From positions 1-64,000 of the forward strand of contig DATGXI010000152.1 of NCBI GenBank assembly GCA_035299065.1: a DNA stretch of 64,000 nt, read 5' to 3'. Positions 1 to 6,721 of the stretch are shown here, piece after piece. This stretch comes from DASPJQ01 sp035299065. Its GTDB lineage: Bacteria; Bacteroidota; Bacteroidia; Flavobacteriales_D; UBA2798. The notes beneath the pieces were generated by a model. The model was not told the DNA's origin and made no database searches. It saw only the letters and a list, made by a program, of their open reading frames with translations. The position numbers and the translations under genes were made by a program. Each line of letters opens with the position of its first letter. Within the stretch, counting starts at the first letter, position 1.

Positions 1-176
1 TTCACCAGTTCTTCCAGTTTAAGCAACCTGTCATCGGGTACATTGGTTACGCCAATATTTGGCTCAATGGTACAAAACGGAAAATTGGCCGCCTGTGCCT
101 TTGAACTTGATAAACAATTAAACAGTGTTGATTTTCCTACGTTTGGCAAACCTACAATTCCGCATTTAAGACCCAT
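1..176 (-). CDS. ychF: Redox-regulated ATPase YchF, N-terminal fragment (cut by window edge)
   Basis: Translating the minus strand from the ATG at 176-174 gives 58 residues that run off the left edge. The fragment opens with MGLKCGIVGLPNVGKSTLFN, which holds the G1/P-loop GLPNVGKST, followed by a stretch ending NFPFCTIEPNIG. Both are diagnostic of YchF, the Obg-family P-loop NTPase that prefers ATP and associates with ribosomes and oxidative-stress control. Full-length YchF is about 363 residues, so some 300 C-terminal residues lie outside the window. Identification is firm from the N-terminus alone. Nothing in the visible part is unusual. Confidence 0.93.
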   Translation of the reverse strand, partial: MGLKCGIVGLPNVGKSTLFNCLSSSKAQAANFPFCTIEPNIGVTNVPDDRLLKLEELV

Positions 177-383
177 GATTCATTTTTAATAAGGGCGCAA
201 AAATAGCTTATTATGGGATATAAACAATAATAAAAGCAAGCAGTGGCGTTGGCAGTGGCAACGGCCGAAACCGTTCAGGCAGGCAGTTTTATACCGTTTA
301 AACAGGAACTGTGTGCTTAAAAACACGCTAGTAAATAAAGCAGGGTATTTCTAAAACGCATGAACAATCAATTTACGGTTTAA

Positions 384-585
384 CCCTGCCAGGGATAGAG
401 CCAAATAGCCCGCAGGCCTAACGATTATAATTTTTATAACAGGGAATGTATGAGGCCGAGGACTATGGGCGATAGCGCGGTGCCGCTTTAAGGATTCCTA
501 CCCAGGCCTGGCGGATCGCTTCGCAGCCATATTCTATAGTTGATGTATAAGATCCGACAGGCTCGCGATTTGTTGTAAAGCGGCA
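384..585 (+). repeat. Dispersed structured element, copy A (divergent)
   Basis: Copy A shares with the copies at 14528 and 21636 a small CCCT-GCC-AGGG hairpin (384-394), the box GGGATAGAGCC (392-402), a central inverted repeat GGCCT/AGGCC (415-419 and 453-457), and the box GGCGATAGC (468-476). It has its own extra 10-bp perfect inverted repeat, TGCCGCTTTA (481-490) and TAAAGCGGCA (576-585), enclosing a nested CGGATC/GATCCG pair (512-517 and 551-556). The central arm sequence is unrelated to that of the other copies. Strand is given as that on which the boxes were read; the transcribed strand, if any, is unknown. Confidence 0.6.
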
Positions 586-598
586 GGCAGCCCAAACC

Positions 599-642
599 AA
601 TTCGAAATTCAAAATTCGAAACTCAAAATTCGAAATTCGAAA
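599..642. repeat. Short degenerate tandem repeat (AATTCGAAA-type units)
   Basis: Four to five imperfect units alternating AATTCGAAA with CTCAA or TTCAA spacers occupy this stretch. The repeat ends at the TAA stop (645-643) of the minus-strand lipoprotein gene. It is probably a slippage-prone intergenic repeat with no coding role. Confidence 0.7.
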
Positions 643-1236
643 TTACCTACCCCTCCTGCGAGGTTCCTCAGTGCGCGTTGCAATCTCTTTCACCATTCCA
701 TCATACGTATTGCAGGTAACGGCACACTTACCTTTTAACTCGGTAAGACCAGCGTAGGCCTCGTCAGATTGGCGGGCTGTTTCATCCAATTTTGTTTTAT
801 AGGTTTTTAAATCTTTTTTAGCTGTTTCAATATCAATTGATCCTTTTAACACTTTGTCTTTCCACCCGGCAAAGGCGGCTGTTTCCATATCCCAGCCTGT
901 TTTGTGTTTTTCAAGTTTTGCCATAATTGCTGCCACGCCCTGTACGTGTTTACTGCAACTGCTTTTTATGGAATCCAGTTTTTGCGTATCCTGGCCGGTT
1001 AATCGTTCAGTTAACGTATCGGGAACTTTCATTTGTTCACCACACGCGTTAAATCCCTCATTGGTTGTTTTAACCGAATCCATTACTGCATTGAATGATG
1101 CGGCTGTATTGTTCCAGGCTGTTTCAAATTCATTCAACTCCCTGGTGAATTGTTCAGAAACACCACCGCCTCCACATGAAAAAAACAGGATTGTACCAAT
1201 GAATAAAAAAGGAATAACTGCGTAAATTTTTTTCAT
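643..1236 (-). CDS. Putative helical lipoprotein, function unknown
   Basis: This is a 197-residue protein starting at the ATG at 1236. Residues 1-21 form a type II signal peptide with lipobox LFFSC, so Cys21 would be lipidated after cleavage, followed by a GGGG linker. The remainder is hydrophilic and rich in Ala, Glu, Lys and Thr with long predicted helices. It has three more cysteines near the middle and C-terminal part, and an Arg-rich tail (EEPRRRGR). I do not recognise a family. It stands alone, with 460-bp noncoding regions on both sides. Likely an envelope lipoprotein with a helical-bundle body; any specific role would be a guess. Confidence 0.75.
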   Translation of the reverse strand: MKKIYAVIPFLFIGTILFFSCGGGGVSEQFTRELNEFETAWNNTAASFNAVMDSVKTTNEGFNACGEQMKVPDTLTERLTGQDTQKLDSIKSSCSKHVQGVAAIMAKLEKHKTGWDMETAAFAGWKDKVLKGSIDIETAKKDLKTYKTKLDETARQSDEAYAGLTELKGKCAVTCNTYDGMVKEIATRTEEPRRRGR

Positions 1237-1704
1237 AGCTCTTGGTTTTTATGCTCATTAAAAAAACAAACCAAAACGGTTTATTACAGGAACCACTTAC
1301 TTATAAATGCGCCTGTTTTGCTGCACAGGACCCTGGTTATTTTCAGTTGCTGAGTCCACAAGTGCAATCATTAAATTTAACTGTACAATGAATGCTTAAA
1401 AACTGTATACGCAATAGAAACCAACAAGTATACTGTTCAAAGATTAATTACCTTATTTTATCGCCTAATGCCGTTTTAGAAAAGACGGCTTGAATCACAG
1501 GGTAATTTCAATATTTTGACTACCAGCCACTTAATTAGCGCGGACACTAAATTATTTAGTTGAGGCCTTACCGGTCAACCGCTTAAACGGGCACTTCATA
1601 CAAAAAGCCATATTTACTCCCTGTTTTTGGCTATTTTTGAAATGTATGCATGACGCGCATTTACACCGTTTGATATGCATACCAAACTAACTAACTTTTA
1701 AAAC
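1237..1704. other. Noncoding region between divergent genes
   Basis: This is the shared upstream region of the lipoprotein gene (minus) and the T9SS cargo gene (plus). I see no coding frame. A near-perfect inverted repeat GCCGT...ACGGC lies at 1470-1489 without a T-tract. TATTTTTG at 1632-1639 fits the Bacteroidota -7 consensus TAnnTTTG, about 65 bp before the plus-strand ATG, but a matching TTTG -33 box at normal spacing is not evident, so the promoter call is weak. Confidence 0.4.
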
Positions 1705-2565
1705 ATGAAAAAAATTCTACTTTCACTTAGCTGTGCACTTAGCCTGGGCGCGGTAACTGCACAAACAAACTTAAGTTTTGAAGCCTGGTCAGGAACCGAT
1801 CCTGATGACTGGACCACCTCAAACCAAATTAGTGCCATTGGTGGCCCTATTACAGTTGTTCAGGAAACTGCTAACCCTGGAACAGGTTTAATTTCAGCTC
1901 ACCTTACGGTTGAGCCATGTGGCGTTTGCGCTATTTTTAGTTTACCTGATCCTTTCCCAGGGTTAATGCTTCAACAAACGCCTTCAACAGCGCGACCACT
2001 TACACTTTCATTTAAGTGGAGGGGAAATATTGCTACAGGTGACACGGCTTTAATTGGTGGTGCTGTTACATTGGCAGGAACACAAATTGGCGATGCATAC
2101 CTTAACGTTGCTCCTATTAACCAGGCTACCTGGGTTACCGAGAACATTAACTTTACATATTACAGCGGAGCCGATCCGGACACGATTACCTTAGGTGCAT
2201 TAACTGATGGATACCTGTTATTGGGTGGTACCGGTACAACAAGCTCTTCAACTGAAATTTATGTTGATGATTACATTCTTTCGGGAACTGCTTCGGGTAT
2301 AAGTGAAATTTTACCAACCAACAACAACCTTATTTTAGCTTACCCTAACCCGGCTACTGATTTTGTTTACATGAACCTGTTGGGAACCGATGCAAGCACA
2401 CTTGAAGTATTGGATGTTACCGGTAAGGTTGTTTACACGCGCAATGGCCTTCTTGCAAAACAAAACATTGATGTTACAGGTTTTGAAAATGGCTCATACA
2501 TTGCCCGTTTTTACAATGATAAAAAAGAATACGTAGGAACTGCACGTTTCAACGTTACACGATAA
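1705..2565 (+). CDS. Secreted protein with T9SS type A sorting domain
   Basis: The 286-residue product has an N-terminal signal peptide (residues 1-19, MKKILLSLSCALSLGAVTAQ) and a body that looks like an all-beta, jellyroll-type ectodomain of about 170 residues, ending near YVDDYILSG as in many carbohydrate-binding-like modules. The last 75 residues begin LAYPNPATDFVYM and form the Por secretion system C-terminal sorting domain. This marks it for Sec export, type IX translocation and probable attachment to or release from the cell surface. It has no catalytic motif I can identify. A strong terminator follows 25 bp after the stop, so the gene is monocistronic. Confidence 0.88.
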   Translation: MKKILLSLSCALSLGAVTAQTNLSFEAWSGTDPDDWTTSNQISAIGGPITVVQETANPGTGLISAHLTVEPCGVCAIFSLPDPFPGLMLQQTPSTARPLTLSFKWRGNIATGDTALIGGAVTLAGTQIGDAYLNVAPINQATWVTENINFTYYSGADPDTITLGALTDGYLLLGGTGTTSSSTEIYVDDYILSGTASGISEILPTNNNLILAYPNPATDFVYMNLLGTDASTLEVLDVTGKVVYTRNGLLAKQNIDVTGFENGSYIARFYNDKKEYVGTARFNVTR

Positions 2566-2590
2566 GCAATTAATAGCTTTAAAATAAAAA

Positions 2591-2616
2591 ACCCGGGCCA
2601 TTGGTCCGGGTTTTTT
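2591..2616. terminator. Bidirectional rho-independent terminator
   Basis: The GC-rich stem ACCCGG...CCGGGT around a CCATTGG core is followed by TTTTTT on the plus strand and preceded by an A-run that serves as the T-tract on the minus strand. It lies between the convergent T9SS cargo gene and fabD and can serve both. Confidence 0.9.
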
Positions 2617-2650
2617 ATTTATAGGTAACTGTAAACTGTTTAACAGTAAA

Positions 2651-3529
2651 TTAAATACTGGCTACTTCAACTGCCGGACTAATTTTTTTAACCAACCCCT
2701 GTAATACTTTACCGGGACCTACTTCAATATAATGCGTGGCGCCATCAGCCGTCATTTGCATAACACTTTGCGTCCATTTAACCGGTGCTGTCAATTGCGA
2801 TATTAAGTTTGCTTTGATTTGCAAAGGATCACTAACGGCTTTTGCACTTACGTTTTGGTAAACGGGGCAAACAGGCGTATTGAACGTTGTTGCATTAATG
2901 GCATCTTCAAGCTCCTTTTGGGCAGGCGCCATAAGCGGTGAATGAAAAGCACCACCAACTGGCAACAGCAATGCACGTTTGGCGCCACCTGCCTTTAAGG
3001 CTTCACAGGCAGCATTTACGGCATTTGTTTCACCTGAAATAACCAGCTGGCCGGGACAATTGTAATTTGCCGGAACTACAATTCCGCTAATGCCTGCACA
3101 AATTTCCTCTACTTTGGCATCGTCCAGTCCTAAAACTGCAGCCATGGTTGATGGAACGGCCTCGCAGGCCTTTTGCATGGCAAATGCACGTGCCGCCACT
3201 AACCTTAAGGCGTCTTCAAAATTCAATGTTTTATTGGCCACAAGCGCACTGAATTCTCCCAGTGAATGCCCTGCAACCATGTCAGGATGAAAATCATTTT
3301 GCTTTACCGCAGCAAGTATGACCGAGTGCAGGAAAATAGCCGGTTGGGTTACTTTGGTTTGCTTTAACTCCTCATCAGAACCGGCAAACATAATATCGGT
3401 AATGGTAAAACCCAATACCTGGTTTGCTCTCTCAAACATGCTTTTTGCAAGATCTGAACTTTCATAAAGGTCTTTACCCATACCTGAAAATTGCGAGCCT
3501 TGCCCGGGAAATACATACGCTTTTGCCAT
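2651..3529 (-). CDS. fabD: Malonyl-CoA:ACP transacylase
   Basis: FabD moves the malonyl group from CoA to acyl carrier protein, providing the extender unit for fatty acid synthesis in the cytoplasm. The 292-residue length is normal. The N-terminal FPGQGSQ (7-13) is the family signature. The nucleophile elbow GHSLGE places catalytic Ser89, and GGAFHSPLM places the partner His196; Arg114 in the VAARAFAMQ segment is the conserved carboxylate-binding residue. The ATG at 3529 begins MAKAYVFPGQ, the usual start. It is not next to other fab genes here; the neighbour across 76 bp is a divergent methyltransferase gene. Confidence 0.96.
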   Translation of the reverse strand: MAKAYVFPGQGSQFSGMGKDLYESSDLAKSMFERANQVLGFTITDIMFAGSDEELKQTKVTQPAIFLHSVILAAVKQNDFHPDMVAGHSLGEFSALVANKTLNFEDALRLVAARAFAMQKACEAVPSTMAAVLGLDDAKVEEICAGISGIVVPANYNCPGQLVISGETNAVNAACEALKAGGAKRALLLPVGGAFHSPLMAPAQKELEDAINATTFNTPVCPVYQNVSAKAVSDPLQIKANLISQLTAPVKWTQSVMQMTADGATHYIEVGPGKVLQGLVKKISPAVEVASI

Positions 3530-3605
3530 AATGATTTTATTTGTGCTTTGAAATAAATGATTTTTTATCTTCGTTGCGCCTTTAAAGGCTTATTTTTTCA
3601 ACACA

Positions 3606-4325
3606 ATGACCAAAAGCACAGTAAAAGGCAAAATTTACCTGGTTCCCTCGCCTATTGAGGACCATTACTTTGCTGATTATTTACCGCTTGAAATTAACCA
3701 TGTGTTAAATGCTGTTGATTATTTCATTGTTGAGGAACTAAAAACTGCCAGGCGTTTTATTAAAAAAATAAATAAGCAAAAAAACATTGATGCCTGTTTG
3801 TTTCATGAACTGAATGAACACACCAATGAAAAAGAACTGGCAGTATTTATTCAACCTGTTTTGGAAGGACGCAATGCTGCCCTTGTTTCTGAAGCGGGCT
3901 GCCCGGGTGTAGCTGATCCCGGCCAAAACCTGATTGCACTTGCGCATAAACACAACATTGAAATTATTCCTTTGGTTGGCCCATCGTCATTGCTTCTTGC
4001 ACTAATGAGTTCAGGACTAAATGGACAACAATTTAAGTTCAACGGTTATTTGCCCAAAGAACAAAAGCAGCGCAAACAAAAACTCAAAGACCTGGAGCAC
4101 GACACACATAAAACAGGCACTACACACCTGTTTATTGAAACGCCTTACCGCAACAACCATTTAATGGGCGACATGCTTTCAAGCCTGAATGCCGAAACAA
4201 AAATTTGTGTGGCCTGCGAAATTAAATCAGCCCAACAATTTATTAAAACAAAAACGGTGAAGGATTGGAAAACCCAGGTTCCTGATCTTGATAAACGAAA
4301 TACGGTATTTTTAATTGGTAGGTAA
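3606..4325 (+). CDS. SAM-dependent methyltransferase, RsmI-like (tetrapyrrole methylase fold)
   Basis: This 239-residue protein has the tetrapyrrole-methylase/RsmI fold: an N-terminal GKIYLVPSPI strand, a glycine-rich SEAGCPGVADPG loop (about 95-106) that binds S-adenosylmethionine, and GPSSLLLALMSSG in place of the RsmI GATAFVPAL motif. It is diverged from true RsmI, which is encoded at 44186-44857, and lacks RsmI's PTPIGNLxD and CEDTR boxes. Bacteroidota commonly carry such a second paralog. Its substrate is unknown, though an RNA base or ribose is the likely target. It ends 22 bp before a convergent acyltransferase gene. Confidence 0.85.
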   Translation: MTKSTVKGKIYLVPSPIEDHYFADYLPLEINHVLNAVDYFIVEELKTARRFIKKINKQKNIDACLFHELNEHTNEKELAVFIQPVLEGRNAALVSEAGCPGVADPGQNLIALAHKHNIEIIPLVGPSSLLLALMSSGLNGQQFKFNGYLPKEQKQRKQKLKDLEHDTHKTGTTHLFIETPYRNNHLMGDMLSSLNAETKICVACEIKSAQQFIKTKTVKDWKTQVPDLDKRNTVFLIGR

Positions 4326-4347
4326 CTTGTTTTTGTACCTACAAACC

Positions 4348-5478
4348 TTAACGCACCAACTTTCCCGATATTTTTTCCCTGAGTTTTAAAAACGGTTTTT
4401 CAACATACGTGTAGGAAAGGGCGCTCAACAAAACCGATCCGCCAAACGTCAAGAGAATAAAAAATCCAACCGTTGGCCAATCGCTAAGCATTAACCCATG
4501 ATCAAGGTAAAACCTGAATATCATATGAAGCAATACAATGTGGTAAACATACAAGCCATAACTAATGCTGCCAAGGTAATTAAGTACTTTGCTTTTGATG
4601 CGCACCGTTGAATTTTTTGGAACGAACACGGCCACCACACCGGCAAACAACAAGGCTACAATGGTTGGCCGTATAACATCAAACCTGTATTCAAATGTTG
4701 AAGGTAAAACATGCCGCTGAAAAACAACAACCAGCAATACAAATAACACATAACCCCATTTTATTTTTGTAGGAATGGCATTTAGCCGTGCGCTGAATTT
4801 TTCATAATGCCTTGCCACAAAATAACCAACAATTCCACCAGCAGCAAATAAATCCATATTCGTAAATACCGTGGTGTGCATAATATCCTTATTATGCCAA
4901 ATGAACGGTTCGGCTAACCTGCTGGCCCAGGCAACAACAAAACACGATACCAGGAAACCAAAAATATAACGCACCGGGAGAATAAAAACAGCCAGCATCC
5001 ACACAATATAAAAATGCTCCTCAATGCATAACGACCAAAACACGCCAAGTGGTGTTGTATTTGGAAAATTATCGTGAATAAGCATGTTGTAATTTTCGGT
5101 AAAGGTGAATGAAAAACGCCAGTCGGGTTCATACCCCTTGCCAACCATGTGAAAACCTATGTCGGTTTTAAGGTCCCAGGGCAATGCAAAAGCAAGTATG
5201 ACAAAAAGATAAAACAATGGCCATATGCGAAAGCTCCTGCGCATGAAAAAGTTTTTAAGGCTTATTTGTCCGTACGCAATTTTATCGTGCACCAGCAAAT
5301 ACGTGATCAAAAAACCGCTTAATACAAAAAAGAAGGCAACGCCAATTCCACCACCGCTTTTTAAATACCTGAATATGGGAAAATCGCCATGCAAGGGCAA
5401 ATGCAACAGATACACTTTGAGAAAAGCAAAAAAACGCAACGCATCAAGCGACTCAAAATGTAATTTTTGTTTGCCCAT
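4348..5478 (-). CDS. Acyltransferase 3 family membrane protein
   Basis: The 376-residue polytopic protein (about ten membrane segments) belongs to the OafA/YrhL acyltransferase 3 family, which transfers acetyl or other acyl groups to surface glycans or lipids. Signature features are the N-terminal LDALRFFAFLKVYLLHLP, where the family's catalytic His is present, FFFVLSGFLITYLL, and WSLCIEEHFYIVW in the middle. The C-terminus ends with a membrane segment and the basic stretch KPFLKLREKISGK. Its ATG directly abuts the stop of the upstream hydrolase gene, so 6578-4348 reads as one operon: GNAT acetyltransferase, hydrolase, acyltransferase. The acceptor is not deducible. Confidence 0.9.
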   Translation of the reverse strand: MGKQKLHFESLDALRFFAFLKVYLLHLPLHGDFPIFRYLKSGGGIGVAFFFVLSGFLITYLLVHDKIAYGQISLKNFFMRRSFRIWPLFYLFVILAFALPWDLKTDIGFHMVGKGYEPDWRFSFTFTENYNMLIHDNFPNTTPLGVFWSLCIEEHFYIVWMLAVFILPVRYIFGFLVSCFVVAWASRLAEPFIWHNKDIMHTTVFTNMDLFAAGGIVGYFVARHYEKFSARLNAIPTKIKWGYVLFVLLVVVFQRHVLPSTFEYRFDVIRPTIVALLFAGVVAVFVPKNSTVRIKSKVLNYLGSISYGLYVYHIVLLHMIFRFYLDHGLMLSDWPTVGFFILLTFGGSVLLSALSYTYVEKPFLKLREKISGKLVR

Positions 5479-6147
5479 TTACATTAAATGCGTTGATAAA
5501 GCCTGCGCATCAAGTTTTTCAAGCGGGTGAACAAAATCCTGTAGTTGTTTAAAACGCGCGCCCGGTATTTTTTCCTGCATGTCACGCGTTTCTTCAACCG
5601 TCACCATTTTATCAAGTGTACCAAGCATAATGGTAACCGGCACGTTTATGGTATCAACTGAAGCAGGCGTCAACAAAGGGTTGTTCCCCAGGCGCAGCAT
5701 CATGTCACTGGTCTTATTTACCACCTGTTTCCATTTGTCGGCATGCAATACATGCAGGTACTGGCAATATTGCGGTACTTTTGCTTCCAGTGTATCAACA
5801 TTTAGTTTACCTGTTTCTTTTAACGCTTCTTCGGGCGACCACTTAAATTTTGTGCCAAGGGTTATAATCTCGCCAAACAAATGTGGTTTGGTTTGGGCCA
5901 GGTATAAACTTATGTAGCCTCCCATGCTAAAGCCAAAAACTTTTGGAGGTGTTTTAAATTCCTGCAGAAAGCTTTCGAGATCAGTTGAAAAATTTTCAAT
6001 GGAAAAATCAACCGATTCGGCTGCGCGCCTTCCGTGACCGGGAATTTCATACACATGTACATTATGTGTTTTGCTAAGGTGTGGTACAAGCATATCAAAC
6101 TGTTTTGCTGCTCCCAATGCACCATGTATTAAAACGATATCGCTCAT
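5479..6147 (-). CDS. Alpha/beta hydrolase
   Basis: The 222-residue cytoplasmic alpha/beta hydrolase has the oxyanion-hole strand LIHGALG (6-12), the nucleophile elbow GFSMGG with Ser74, an aspartate in MLGTLDKM, and the catalytic histidine at HPLEKLD (His207), so the triad is complete. IPGHGRR (about 35-41) is typical of the MenH/BioH-like group of small esterases and lyases. The substrate is unknown. It overlaps the upstream GNAT gene by 4 bp and abuts the downstream acyltransferase, which suggests translational coupling. Confidence 0.87.
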   Translation of the reverse strand: MSDIVLIHGALGAAKQFDMLVPHLSKTHNVHVYEIPGHGRRAAESVDFSIENFSTDLESFLQEFKTPPKVFGFSMGGYISLYLAQTKPHLFGEIITLGTKFKWSPEEALKETGKLNVDTLEAKVPQYCQYLHVLHADKWKQVVNKTSDMMLRLGNNPLLTPASVDTINVPVTIMLGTLDKMVTVEETRDMQEKIPGARFKQLQDFVHPLEKLDAQALSTHLM

Positions 6148-6578
6148 TTATTCAACCATTTTAAAAAGTGATAACCGCGTTTAATAAATCCTTTTTCCAT
6201 ATAAAATGCGTGTGCTCTTTCATTTTCCATGTACGCGTCAAGCATAATTACCTGGCATTTATTTTCTTTTGCCAGGTTAAGACAATACTCATAAAGTAAT
6301 TTACCAAGCCCTGCACTGCGGTATGCCGAATCAACTACCACATTGTCCATTTCCATGTATTTTCCGCTGTATATTTTTGTAGCAATCCATATACCTGAAA
6401 CGGCAACTGCTTTATTTTCTTCATTGCGTATTATAACCTGGAAATACCCTGACTTAACCATATCGGCTATGTATTGGGTATAGTCATGAAGGGTGACATT
6501 TGGACTCAACTGTATGACCAATGGATATGCTTCCTCCATTGCGGCTGCGTCATTTACTATGTGAAAGGTGAATTTCAT
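6144..6578 (-). CDS. GNAT family N-acetyltransferase
   Basis: The 144-residue protein has the GNAT fold. YMEMDNVVVDSAYRSAGLGK (about 75-94) contains the beta4 strand and the acetyl-CoA pyrophosphate loop R-x-x-G-x-G/A. The later ENERAHAFYMEKGF (about 118-131) is the usual motif B. GNAT enzymes acetylate amines or protein N-termini; the acceptor cannot be read from sequence. It is the first gene of a tight three-gene operon and overlaps the hydrolase start by 4 bp. Confidence 0.88.
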   Translation of the reverse strand: MKFTFHIVNDAAAMEEAYPLVIQLSPNVTLHDYTQYIADMVKSGYFQVIIRNEENKAVAVSGIWIATKIYSGKYMEMDNVVVDSAYRSAGLGKLLYEYCLNLAKENKCQVIMLDAYMENERAHAFYMEKGFIKRGYHFLKWLNK

Positions 6579-6721
6579 TTGAAGCTGCCTTAACGCTCAG
6601 GTTTTGTTATCCCTTCAAAACTGCCGGTTTGTGTGGTTCCGCACATTTAACGCTGCACTATTTTTATATTTGTGTTGTTGAGCCCTTGGGGGTTGCTTAT
6701 TTCCGAATTGTTATCTTCTAA

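Larger units (their letters stand above)
177..642. other. Noncoding stretch between ychF and a lipoprotein gene
   Basis: This 466-bp interval has no convincing reading frame. It holds the divergent copy A of the dispersed structured element (about 384-585) and a short tandem repeat built from AATTCGAAA-like units (599-642) that ends exactly at the stop codon of the next gene. The part adjoining ychF (177-383) must contain the ychF promoter on the minus strand, but I see no clear Bacteroidota TAnnTTTG box there. Confidence 0.6.

Noticed and set aside
1470..1489. Inverted repeat GCCGT...ACGGC in the upstream region of the first T9SS gene
   Set aside because: Short, no T-tract and far from either stop codon; no basis to call a terminator or operator.
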